From the IMG/VR virus record IMGVR_UViG_3300022822_000061, positions 1-31,057 of that record: 31,057 nucleotides of DNA; one strand, 5' to 3'. How positions within the stretch are numbered: the stretch's first letter is position 1; each line of letters starts with the position of its first letter. Below, piece by piece: positions 8,788 to 15,497 of this stretch. Source of the DNA: a virus. Position numbers and translations under genes: made by a program. Under the pieces are notes generated by a model that was not told the origin of the DNA, ran no database searches, and was given only the letters and a program-made list of their open reading frames with translations.

Positions 8788-9372
8788 CTATTTCAGAAAA
8801 TACTTTGTAAAGGCTTTGCTAAACTCCTGCTGGGCGTAAGGCAACACCTCTGCCCTAGTCCTAAGTATAGCATTCATGGGCTTGATACCTGTGCTAGTTC
8901 CCTCTTCTTGCCAGCCAAAGTACTTGTACCATCTTCTGACCCAGCCGATGTCAAGGGTAACATACTTGTCACCCATTCTTCTTTGCTGGTAGCCTACCGA
9001 TGATTTCATCAATCCAGTTTTAACCCTGGAATAGTTCTGCATTTTTTCTTTGCCGTACTCACCGATGTTAGTGAGGTAAGTAGACAGGAAGGATGACAGC
9101 TCGCCGCCTCCTCCTGGAAGTCTCCTGTTTATCTGCTGGCTAGAAAATAGCTCATCGTTGGATTGGATGTAAACGCCAAAGCCCTTGTTAGTTCTGTTGT
9201 TGGCTTCTAGGTTTCTTTTAGCAGAAGCGTTTAGCTTTTTCATTTCCTGTTTTACTTGCCTTATGGAAATGGTGTAGTCAGAAAAGTCTACCCTAATTCT
9301 TAGCTTGTTTCTGAAGTCTTCCTTGCCACTGGTCTCAAAGGCCGGTCCGCTGCTTGGGCGCTGGCTAGACAT
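8788..9372 (-). CDS. HK97 gp10-like neck / tail completion protein
   Basis: 194 residues from ATG 9372, basic overall. The C-terminal half, around GWVRRWYKYFGWQEEGTS and then AILRTRAEVLPYAQQEF, has the 'Y.....QEEGT....A......' pattern of the HK97 gp10-like family found at the head-tail joint. The start overlaps the end of the upstream stopper gene by 8 nt, and no strong Shine-Dalgarno is visible, so translational coupling is likely. The N-terminal 90 residues are Lys/Arg/Asn-rich and not recognised. Confidence 0.65.
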   Translation of the reverse strand: MSSQRPSSGPAFETSGKEDFRNKLRIRVDFSDYTISIRQVKQEMKKLNASAKRNLEANNRTNKGFGVYIQSNDELFSSQQINRRLPGGGGELSSFLSTYLTNIGEYGKEKMQNYSRVKTGLMKSSVGYQQRRMGDKYVTLDIGWVRRWYKYFGWQEEGTSTGIKPMNAILRTRAEVLPYAQQEFSKAFTKYFLK

Positions 9373-9832
9373 TTGTAGGGTCTAACTCTATGTCCACCCT
9401 GCACAGTAGTGTGCGTTCCCATGCGTTGCTGGAGTTCAAGACTCCGATAACTACATAGATAAACTTCTCTAGGGTAAGGTTGTAAGGAGAGCTGGTGACT
9501 CTAATCTTGTCGTTTGGTCTGATGTCTGGGAGCACTCCGTTGCTGCCCTCAACGGTGTTCTTAGAGTATGGCAAGATAACCCTTACATTCTGCAGAGTTG
9601 TAGGGTTAAACTGCTGTGTGCTGTCAGTGTTGGTAGTCTCAGGCTGAATCCTGGCTGGCCCAGTGTAGAGGTCAGTGTTGCTGCCGGACCAAGTGTTGGT
9701 AGCGGCATCATAAGTCTTGTCTTCAGATGACGGGTTGTAAACGGTGACCGTGGCAAGCTGAAGCCCATAACCAACGGATTGATTATGGGTCAGCCAGCGT
9801 GGGTCTACCGCTCCTCTAGAATTTAAAGCCAT
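9365..9832 (-). CDS. Head-tail stopper / head closure protein (DUF6093-like)
   Basis: 155 residues from ATG 9832, which overlaps the preceding connector gene by 10 nt. The product is beta-rich with LYTGPARIQPETT (residues about 55-67) and a later NDKIRVTSSPYN. The 'LYTGPARIQP' phrase is typical of head closure or DUF6093 proteins of actinobacterial siphoviruses. They sit between the adaptor and the gp10-like protein and seal the head after packaging. No Shine-Dalgarno is obvious, consistent with coupling to the upstream gene. Confidence 0.6.
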   Translation of the reverse strand: MALNSRGAVDPRWLTHNQSVGYGLQLATVTVYNPSSEDKTYDAATNTWSGSNTDLYTGPARIQPETTNTDSTQQFNPTTLQNVRVILPYSKNTVEGSNGVLPDIRPNDKIRVTSSPYNLTLEKFIYVVIGVLNSSNAWERTLLCRVDIELDPTNV

Positions 9833-10224
9833 GAATTGTCTGGCTTAAGTAGAAGTGACACGATTGAAATCTCTTCGTAGGAGTCTTCCATTTCGTCCTT
9901 CTCTGCCTCAATGCGGAGCTCTGCAGCCTGAGCACGAAGCTCGGCTCCTAGCTTGGCTCCGTCAGTTGCGTAGTCACCGGTCTTGATGACCTTGTTAATA
10001 AGGGACTCTGATGTAGCAAGCACAAGCTTGGCCTGAGCTGCAGCCTTCTTGACGTTGCTTGCGTAAAGGGAAAGGAACGCGGTAACCTGAGAATCGTTAA
10101 ATAGATACTCAGCTGTTGCGCTGGGGTTAGCTGGATTTAAAAGTTGCTCGGTGTCTGGTATTAAGAGCCGGACTTGGCCGAGAGTAGTGGAGTAATCTGG
10201 TGGACTTACATCAGTTATTGGCAT
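9823..10224 (-). CDS. Head-tail connector (adaptor) protein
   Basis: 133 residues from ATG 10224. It opens MPITDVSPPDYSTTLGQVR and has RLLIPDT followed by YLFNDSQVTAFLSLY, the usual start of helical head-tail adaptor proteins (HK97 gp6/SPP1 gp15 type) that dock under the portal. The rest is Ala-rich helix with an acidic C-terminal segment (EKDEMEDSYEEIS). There is no Shine-Dalgarno: a TGATACAAT element ends 6 nt before the ATG, suggesting a leaderless mRNA. It begins the connector block of four genes. Confidence 0.68.
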   Translation of the reverse strand: MPITDVSPPDYSTTLGQVRLLIPDTEQLLNPANPSATAEYLFNDSQVTAFLSLYASNVKKAAAQAKLVLATSESLINKVIKTGDYATDGAKLGAELRAQAAELRIEAEKDEMEDSYEEISIVSLLLKPDNSWL

Positions 10225-10230
10225 AGGACT

Positions 10231-10239
10231 ATTGTATCA
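10231..10239 (-). promoter_or_regulatory. Extended -10 element (TGATACAAT), leaderless promoter for connector genes
   Basis: TGATACAAT on the minus strand is followed by AGTCCT and then the ATG at 10224. With a normal 6-7 nt distance from -10 to start site, transcription would begin at or next to the ATG, and no Shine-Dalgarno is present. The TGA is also the stop of a 22-codon ORF. No -35 match is visible. Confidence 0.6.
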
Positions 10240-10305
10240 GTATGCTATGGGGCTACCGTAAAGCATCTGGAGCGTGACCCTAGCGTGAGGCTCTGGGGAT
10301 TCCAT
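10237..10305 (-). CDS. Possible 22-residue micro-ORF
   Basis: ATG at 10305 is preceded by AAAGGG at 8 nt and encodes MESPEPHARVTLQMLYGSPI plus two residues, ending at TGA within the next promoter element. Just upstream, the adhesin stop forms TAATG and opens a 10-codon ORF (10305-10337, MRCLSSQRVK) that itself ends TAATG at this start. The chain looks like coupled translation. At this length it may be chance; no family is recognised. Confidence 0.35.
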   Translation of the reverse strand: MESPEPHARVTLQMLYGSPIAY

Positions 10306-10336
10306 TACTTAACCCTTTGACTAGATAAGCACCGCA

Positions 10337-11935
10337 TTAGATTGCATACCTAATTATTACTACTCCAGAAGCACCTATGCCAGCCGTGCTTCGGTTGTTG
10401 CCAGCGCCGCCGCCACCGCCACCAGTGTTTGCCGTTGCGTTACCAGCATTTTGTTGGTTACCGCCGCCAAATCCGCCACCGCCTGAACCTCCAGATGTTT
10501 GAGTATACCCACCAGCGCCACCGCCGCCAGCGTAGGTAGAACCATTAAGCCACTGTAAACCGAAACCGCCACCAGAATTAGTGTTGTTCACATCAACACC
10601 AGTGCGACCAGCGCCACCGCCGCCAGCAGAAAAGCTGCTTGAGCCGTTGCCTCCACGGAATCCTTGCCCTGCTATTCCACTACCGCCGCCAGCACCATTA
10701 AATCCGCCACCGCCTGAACCTCCAGAGCCCACAACGCCTGTTACGCCCTGACCGTGACCGCCACCTGTTGAGGTCTGAGAATTAAAAGAAGAATTAGTGC
10801 CATTTTGTCTAACTGATTGCCCACCTGTGCCGACTACAACGCTGTAATTACCTGCATTGAAAGCGGCATTTTCAAAAGACTTATACCCACCAGCGCCACC
10901 GCCGCCAGCCCTCTCATCTCCACCAGCGCCTCCACCTGCCACAACAAGATAATCACAGGTAATGCTTCCGTATGCATTCAGAGTTCCTGACGAATTAAAT
11001 GTGTGGTAGCGGTATCCGCCGTTTTCTGTAACTATTCCGCCAGCGGCGAGTGCAAACGCTGTTGAAAACTCTCTGTCGTTAGAGTTTCCACCAGCATCAG
11101 TAGCCCTTACTGTAGCGGTTGAATTTTCGGTAGGAGTTCCGCTCAAGACCCCTGTTGCGGAATCAAGAGTTAGACCTGCGAAGCTACCTGCAATTACCGT
11201 GTAGGTTATTGAGCTGTCTGGGTCTGAGTCTGTAGCTTCAAAGGTTACGGTATAAGCCTGATTAACCTGACCAGCCGTTAGTGGGCTAGTAGTAACCCAG
11301 ACCGGTGTTGCCCCAGCGGTAACTTCAATCTTGTTCACGTTGCTGCCTGATGGCACCGGAACTCCGGGGTTATTGACCCTCATGCTCCAAGGGTCAAGGG
11401 CCGCGTCTAATGCGTCGGGTCTTCCTACTACCAGCTCCACGCTACTTGCTCTAGTTATTGACTTAGCGGCAAGGGTCACCTCTCCACTTACAAAATTCAT
11501 TTCAACATCTGTGGCAAAATTGCCACCCGTGACCGTGGTCGTGTCGTTTATGTCAGGCAGGTCTGTCGGGGTAGTTGAGGTAATGTAAGCCCCAGCGTTT
11601 AGTGAGGTTCCTGCCGTATCAGGAACCCCTGCTTCGCCGCTGAAAGTAAAACTCAGTTTCAAATCAGCTTGACCGCCGAGGACAACCACGGTAGTAAAAG
11701 CTCCAGTTGCGGTTATGGCGGCGGTCCCAGAGTATCCGACTAGAGCACCATCAGCGTCAAGCAAGTAAAAGTCTAGGGTAGTATCTGATGGGTCACTCCC
11801 GATAGAGTATCCGCCAGCGGGGTAAGGCTGTGACAATGTTGTCGTATTGTCGGTGTAGTCTCCGAGGTCTATTGCGAAGTTGCTAAACCCGCTGCCGCTG
11901 TCTCCGGCAACCGGTGGAAATACTGATACGCCCAT
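10337..11935 (-). CDS. Glycine-rich adhesin / fibre protein with Ig-like domain
   Basis: 532 residues from ATG 11935, overlapping the previous stop by one base (TAATG). Residues 1-205 are a beta-rich N-terminal region. About 212-292 is a cadherin-like Ig fold of the He_PIG type (TGVLSGTPTE is the signature). From about 300 there is a glycine-rich adhesin domain opening ENGGYRYHTFNSSGTL and DYLVVAGGGAGG, then many GGGGAGG runs, and closing GASGVVIIRYAI. This glycine-rich domain, related in style to T-even gp38 adhesins with polyglycine-II packing, is used by many phages for receptor binding. The gene is at the end of the fibre cluster, between capsid and connector genes, so it may decorate the head rather than the tail tip. 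That location is inference. Confidence 0.82.
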   Translation of the reverse strand: MGVSVFPPVAGDSGSGFSNFAIDLGDYTDNTTTLSQPYPAGGYSIGSDPSDTTLDFYLLDADGALVGYSGTAAITATGAFTTVVVLGGQADLKLSFTFSGEAGVPDTAGTSLNAGAYITSTTPTDLPDINDTTTVTGGNFATDVEMNFVSGEVTLAAKSITRASSVELVVGRPDALDAALDPWSMRVNNPGVPVPSGSNVNKIEVTAGATPVWVTTSPLTAGQVNQAYTVTFEATDSDPDSSITYTVIAGSFAGLTLDSATGVLSGTPTENSTATVRATDAGGNSNDREFSTAFALAAGGIVTENGGYRYHTFNSSGTLNAYGSITCDYLVVAGGGAGGDERAGGGGAGGYKSFENAAFNAGNYSVVVGTGGQSVRQNGTNSSFNSQTSTGGGHGQGVTGVVGSGGSGGGGFNGAGGGSGIAGQGFRGGNGSSSFSAGGGGAGRTGVDVNNTNSGGGFGLQWLNGSTYAGGGGAGGYTQTSGGSGGGGFGGGNQQNAGNATANTGGGGGGAGNNRSTAGIGASGVVIIRYAI

Positions 11936-12267
11936 TAGCTAATCTCGCTTCCGAATGCTTGGAATGACAAAGCATCTGCAGTAGCAGTGCTTACCGTGAG
12001 AACGTCTGCAGCACCAAGGGTAATACCTTGTGTGGCAGAGAAGAGAGAGTTGGCAGCTAGCGGTACATCTTTGAGCAGAGTGTTAGCACTGGCAGCCGTG
12101 GCACCAGCAACCCTCACGTAGACACTGAAGGTAGCTGCCTCAGCCGTTAGGTTGGTGACGTTTATTGTGCTGACTACAGTGCTAGTTGAGCTCGGCACAG
12201 TATAAAGGTCTACGTTAGTTGTGCCAGTCGGGGCAGACTGCCCTAGCACCTTGTAAGTTATCGCCAT
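11935..12267 (-). CDS. Small beta-sandwich virion protein, fibre-associated
   Basis: 110 residues from ATG 12267 with GGGAG 7 nt upstream. The product starts MAITYKVLGQSAPTGTTNVD and has alternating hydrophobic and Thr/Ser strands ending SFQAFGSEIS. This pattern ('YK.LGQ..P....T.LYTVP.. VSTINVTN') occurs in short phage proteins encoded next to tail or head fibres, and a single jelly-roll or Ig-like domain is likely. Function unknown; possibly a decoration or fibre-attachment protein. It is separated by 1 nt from the upstream gene and overlaps the downstream adhesin. Confidence 0.68.
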   Translation of the reverse strand: MAITYKVLGQSAPTGTTNVDLYTVPSSTSTVVSTINVTNLTAEAATFSVYVRVAGATAASANTLLKDVPLAANSLFSATQGITLGAADVLTVSTATADALSFQAFGSEIS

Positions 12268-12268
12268 A

Positions 12269-12550
12269 TCAGGCTCCCATCATCATGAACGTATTTGTAA
12301 AGTTGCTAGCAGAAGATTCGATAGCGTCTGTGTTGGCTGCTATGTCAGTGACGTTGGTTGCAATGTCAGTAGCATTAGTTTCAATAGAAGTTGAGTCAAA
12401 GCTGAAGTCAGCTCCGGTAAGCACAACTGGGGAAGTGGCCGTAAAGCCAGCGCCAACAGTCTCCCAAGTGGTACCGTCCCACTTCCATGTACGGTCACCT
12501 GAGGTAAATTCATCTCCGGTTGACGGAGCATCTGGGAAATTAATAGCCAT
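12269..12550 (-). CDS. Small fibre-related protein with FPDAPSTGDEFT domain
   Basis: 93 residues from ATG 12550. The N-terminal part contains INFPDAPSTGDEFT and TWKWDGTTWE, a short beta domain that recurs at the start of many environmental-phage fibre proteins. The C-terminal part is a repeated helix of NATDIATNVTDIAANTDAIE type, likely a trimeric coiled coil. The start has no Shine-Dalgarno but lies 6 nt after an extended -10, indicating a leaderless mRNA. Probable function: a fibre or fibre-base component, by similarity of pattern only. Confidence 0.7.
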   Translation of the reverse strand: MAINFPDAPSTGDEFTSGDRTWKWDGTTWETVGAGFTATSPVVLTGADFSFDSTSIETNATDIATNVTDIAANTDAIESSASNFTNTFMMMGA

Positions 12551-12556
12551 GAGTAT

Positions 12557-12565
12557 ATTGTATCA
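12557..12565 (-). promoter_or_regulatory. Extended -10 element (TGATACAAT), leaderless promoter
   Basis: TGATACAAT is followed by ATACTC and the ATG at 12550. It lies in the short gap after the 12571-12813 gene. Spacing of 6 nt and lack of a Shine-Dalgarno match the promoters at 10231, 16758 and 29678. Confidence 0.6.
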
Positions 12566-12570
12566 GGTTG

Positions 12571-12813
12571 CTATCGGGTTAGAGCTAGTGCTTCAGCCTC
12601 TGTTAGACCAAGGGCAATTAGCTTATCTAGTCCCGCTTGACGGGTTGCAGCAGCTTCCGCTTGAGCAGCTTCGTCTGCTATACGCTGAGTTTCTGCCTCT
12701 GCAGCCATTGCTGTTTGTTCTTTAATTTCAGCTTTGGTTAGCTCAATTATTGACTCTCGTTGACCCTTTGGCTTGCTTAGGTCTACTACTACTTTGACTG
12801 GGGTTTCTGACAT
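12571..12813 (-). CDS. Short helical protein of the fibre cluster
   Basis: 80 residues from ATG 12813 with AGGA 6 nt upstream. After a short beta start (VKVVVDLSKPKGQ) almost the whole protein is an Ala/Glu-rich amphipathic helix (EAETQRIADEAAQAEAAATR), ending ALGLTEAEALALTR. Proteins with this 'helix plus LGLT.EE..AL' ending are frequently encoded beside phage fibre genes, including XkdW-like proteins, but their role is unclear; they may act as assembly factors or bridging pieces. Not assigned to a named family with certainty. Confidence 0.7.
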   Translation of the reverse strand: MSETPVKVVVDLSKPKGQRESIIELTKAEIKEQTAMAAEAETQRIADEAAQAEAAATRQAGLDKLIALGLTEAEALALTR

Positions 12814-12821
12814 TTGTTTTC

Positions 12822-13313
12822 CTAACTGATTGTGTAAAGAGAAGCGGTTGTGTGTTCTAAGAATGGGTAACTTGCCCCAGATTGAGGCTCTACTAGTAAC
12901 GATGTTATAGCTGCAGTATTATCCCAGATTGTCGCATTTATGTTTTGAAGTGCGCTTGTGTCATTGTTTTCATTGACAGAATCCGTTGAAATACTTTTAG
13001 CGGTTGAACTTGCATAATTGCTAATGTAAATAGCGGCGTTTCCAAAAGTGTTTGCGGTAGAGCTACTACGATTGATAAAGCCTACTTGCACCGTTTCCGT
13101 TGTTGCAATAACGCTGCTCCCAGTCCCGGTAAGACGTAAGCCCGAAAAGTCTGAGTTGCTTCCATTTAGTTGCATCCAAAGTGCTTGAACTGTGTTGGCT
13201 CTGGCTGATAAAAGAACCAAAAGGTCTTTACCATCTTGCGGTATCCCTGTGAACTCGATAGAAGCCGCCCCACCTGACCCGACTGTGATTGTTTCTATTA
13301 GTGTCATTGTCAT
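12822..13313 (-). CDS. Beta-sandwich fibre protein (paralogue C)
   Basis: 163 residues from ATG 13313, directly after the previous stop (TAAATG), with GGTGG a few bases upstream; a second ATG at 13307 is also possible. The pattern is shared with the two preceding genes: an early 'LIETITV....SIEFTGIP' strand pair, a central 'LNGSNSDFSGLRLTGTGSSV' segment, and a C-terminal 'TASLYTIS'. It is a single beta-sandwich domain likely exposed on the virion. The three adjacent paralogues suggest tandem duplication and divergence of a receptor-binding or decoration domain. Specific ligand unknown. Confidence 0.7.
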   Translation of the reverse strand: MTMTLIETITVGSGGAASIEFTGIPQDGKDLLVLLSARANTVQALWMQLNGSNSDFSGLRLTGTGSSVIATTETVQVGFINRSSSTANTFGNAAIYISNYASSTAKSISTDSVNENNDTSALQNINATIWDNTAAITSLLVEPQSGASYPFLEHTTASLYTIS

Positions 13314-13802
13314 TTAGACCACCGTCTTAGCTATCCCGTATAAATTAAATGTTGAGCCTGAAACAAATGAATCAGCATTTGAATCAGTTATGGCTAAAGA
13401 GGTAATAGCCGCAGTGCTTGCCCACCTGTTTGCATACATACCAGTGCTTAAAGAAGTAGCGTTGGCTCTTACTAAAACACTTTTATGTTTGTCAGTTGCG
13501 GCATAATCCATAATTTGAGCAATGTTTACAGCGTCGGAGACGTTTGACGTGAAACCAGCTATTACAGCGTCATAAGTTCCAGCAGAGCTGATTGCGCTTG
13601 AGCCAGAGACTTGCGCTCGGACATAACTATAGCCAGAGCTTGAGCCATTGAATCTGACTTTAATAAAACTTCCAAAGCTTGAAACAGAATTTACAACCAA
13701 AATCAAATCCCCGTAGCTCTGGTCAATAGAACTGAATGTCACGCTTGAAGCTGCTGTCGCTAGTGTCGTGCTTGCTAGTAGGTCGTATGTTGGTGTTGGC
13801 AT
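13314..13802 (-). CDS. Beta-sandwich fibre protein (paralogue B)
   Basis: 162 residues from ATG 13802. It opens MPTPTYDLLASTTLATAASS and contains VRFNGSSSGYSYVRAQVSGS and a C-terminal FNLYGIAKTVV. The 'YDLL..TTL....SS.TFS', 'RFNG.S..YS' and '..LYGI' landmarks line up with the neighbouring 187-residue protein, so they are paralogues. Such domains are common in phages of aquatic bacteria beside fibre genes. Start directly abuts the preceding stop (TAAATG), so translation is likely coupled. Function inferred as virion surface or fibre component. Confidence 0.72.
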   Translation of the reverse strand: MPTPTYDLLASTTLATAASSVTFSSIDQSYGDLILVVNSVSSFGSFIKVRFNGSSSGYSYVRAQVSGSSAISSAGTYDAVIAGFTSNVSDAVNIAQIMDYAATDKHKSVLVRANATSLSTGMYANRWASTAAITSLAITDSNADSFVSGSTFNLYGIAKTVV

Positions 13803-14366
13803 TTATGCCCCCTTTATTCCGTAGAGTGAGAAGCGGCAACCAGCTACCCAACTATTACTATCATCTGGAAAAATGTTGATTGAAGTAATGGGGTCTGTTA
13901 CTCTCCAAAGGCTTGAAAGTAATAAAACACTTCCAAGACTATGCCCACTTAGAGAGCGTACTGTGGTGTTTTTTGTCGAACTAAACGCATCTAAAATATC
14001 GCAAGTGGTACTTGCAAAGTTACCCGATACAGTTTGATTCGTTGAGCTTAAACCCATATATATGCCTGCATAATTCGCAAAACCTGACGAAACGCTGCTA
14101 CCGTTACCTACTAAACGGTGAAAACTGTAATTTGAAGATTCGCCGTTAAATCGCATTAGAGCAATAGCAGAATGTAGGCTGGTTCTTGTGTCCCTATGAA
14201 CCGCTCGAATCTGCAAGTGAGCATAATCCGAGTAAGACCCTAGCCCTGAAAAAGTAATGCTTGAAGTTGTGCTTGTTAGCGTTGTTGTTTCTAGTAGGTC
14301 GTAAGCTGGCACGCCGCCACCACCTGCCGCTTGGGAGTTGAGTATCCCTAATAACATCAAACTCAT
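13803..14366 (-). CDS. Beta-sandwich fibre protein (paralogue A)
   Basis: 187 residues from ATG 14366, abutting the upstream stop (TAAATG). After a short hydrophobic N-terminus (MSLMLLGILNSQAAGGGG) come YDLLETTTLTSTTSSITFSG, MRFNGESSNYSFHRLVGNG and a C-terminal RFSLYGIKGA. The N-terminus could pass for a signal peptide, but gene context and lack of a clear basic start make a short virion-attachment peptide more likely. Two cysteines are present near 124 and 178. Paralogue of the next two genes. Confidence 0.72.
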   Translation of the reverse strand: MSLMLLGILNSQAAGGGGVPAYDLLETTTLTSTTSSITFSGLGSYSDYAHLQIRAVHRDTRTSLHSAIALMRFNGESSNYSFHRLVGNGSSVSSGFANYAGIYMGLSSTNQTVSGNFASTTCDILDAFSSTKNTTVRSLSGHSLGSVLLLSSLWRVTDPITSINIFPDDSNSWVAGCRFSLYGIKGA

Positions 14367-15065
14367 TTAGACCGCCGCTATGTTACCGATTAGTCTGTAT
14401 TCGTCAGTTGCCACGCACAAAAGAGTCGCTGCTGAATACTGAGCGCCGATGGTGAAGCTGCCTGAAGTTGTTGAGACTTCCGCTGCCTTGATTGTTGCAC
14501 CGCTTGCGGTCACAGTAAGCGCACCTGAGCCGTCTGCAATTATGTCCACCCTTGCGCCAACTGTAAAGTCCGAGCTTGCATTTACGGTTAGGACAGTTGC
14601 CGAGCCGCTAGTGAACTGAAGTGTCTTGCCTTCGTCTGCTGCTGTAGTAAGTGTTCGGGCTGTCGTTGCATCTGTGACAAAGCTTGCAAGCTTGCTGTCT
14701 GCTAGCTTAGTATCTACTTCAGCAGAGGTATCGTAATCAGCTAATTTAGTATCGACCTCCGCAGAGGTATCGTAATCTGCAAGCTTAGTGTCGACCTCTG
14801 AGGAGGTGTCGTAAGCCGAAAGGTCAATGCTGACAGTGCTTGTTCCAGAGTTGTAAGCAAGGGGGGCCGTGGCTGCAGCTACACCGCTTGTGCCATCGTC
14901 ACCCTTAATGCCGCCGTATGCCAATGAAGTCCACGCTGTAGCGCCGTCTCCAAGCTTAAACTTGTCAGTGTCTGTCTCAACGCCGAACTCTGCGACTGCA
15001 AGAGTCGGGTTTGCAGCTGTCCACTCGGAAGCTGTGCCCCGTCTGAATTGAATATTAATTGCCAT
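14367..15065 (-). CDS. Fibre protein with Mtd_N-like domain and 13-residue repeats
   Basis: 232 residues from ATG 15065, overlapping the upstream stop by one base (TAATG). Residues 1-50 (IQFRRGTASEWTAANPTLAV, then DKFKLGDGATAWTSLAYGG) match the N-terminal domain of the Bordetella phage major tropism determinant family (Mtd_N), a small beta module at the base of many fibres. Next come three near-identical tandem 13-residue repeats (YDTSAEVDTKLAD) that should form a coiled coil. The last 100 residues are a beta-rich domain of the type found in trimeric fibre ends. No variable-region or reverse transcriptase gene accompanies it in this window. Confidence 0.78.
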   Translation of the reverse strand: MAINIQFRRGTASEWTAANPTLAVAEFGVETDTDKFKLGDGATAWTSLAYGGIKGDDGTSGVAAATAPLAYNSGTSTVSIDLSAYDTSSEVDTKLADYDTSAEVDTKLADYDTSAEVDTKLADSKLASFVTDATTARTLTTAADEGKTLQFTSGSATVLTVNASSDFTVGARVDIIADGSGALTVTASGATIKAAEVSTTSGSFTIGAQYSAATLLCVATDEYRLIGNIAAV

Positions 15066-15463
15066 TACACGCCTCCAGCGTCAATCGATGTTATTCCAAT
15101 ATATACTGAGGATGGCGTTCCACCGTCAATGTTTGCTAATGCCGGTCCCGCCGGCCCCTGTGGTCCTGCTGTTCCTGCAACTGCCTCAACCCAAAATTCA
15201 TCATACCTAATGTAAAGGATTCCGTCTGAAGAATCCCACCAGAGAGTGTTTGCTTCTGCATCCGCTGGTGGTGAGTCTGAAACTTCTACTGATGCACCGC
15301 TTGATGCGTAAGCAAGAGAGGTCCAAGCAGTTGAGCCGTCACCGATTTTAAGCTTGTTGCTATCTGACTCGAAGCCAGCTTCACCAGCCGCAAGGGTTGG
15401 GTCAGTACTGGTCCAGTTAGCAGCTGTATCTCTACGCAGTTTTATGACAGTTTGTGCTGGCAT
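15065..15463 (-). CDS. Short Mtd_N-like fibre protein with collagen stub and IDGG tail
   Basis: 132 residues from ATG 15463 with AAGGA 9 nt upstream. Residues 1-50 are an Mtd_N-like domain (IKLRRDTAANWTSTDPTLAA .. LKIGDGSTAWTSLAY). A middle segment (ANTLWWDSSDGILYIRYDEFW) looks like a small beta 'display' module common in cyanophage and pelagic-phage proteins. Then a short Gly-Pro collagen-like stub (GPQGPAGPA) leads to a C-terminal 'NIDGGTPSSVYIGITSIDAGGV'-type tail. The IDxGG ending is shared with the three genes upstream. Likely a short fibre or decoration subunit. Confidence 0.75.
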   Translation of the reverse strand: MPAQTVIKLRRDTAANWTSTDPTLAAGEAGFESDSNKLKIGDGSTAWTSLAYASSGASVEVSDSPPADAEANTLWWDSSDGILYIRYDEFWVEAVAGTAGPQGPAGPALANIDGGTPSSVYIGITSIDAGGV

Positions 15464-15488
15464 TAATCAGTCCTTAAATTCAAGTTCA

Positions 15489-15497
15489 ATTCTATCA
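15489..15497 (-). promoter_or_regulatory. Extended -10 promoter element (TGATAGAAT)
   Basis: TGATAGAAT overlaps the TGA stop of the 418-residue fibre gene and lies 25 nt before the ATG at 15463, leaving space for the AAGGA Shine-Dalgarno. Same family as the elements at 8345, 24542 and 25997. Confidence 0.55.
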
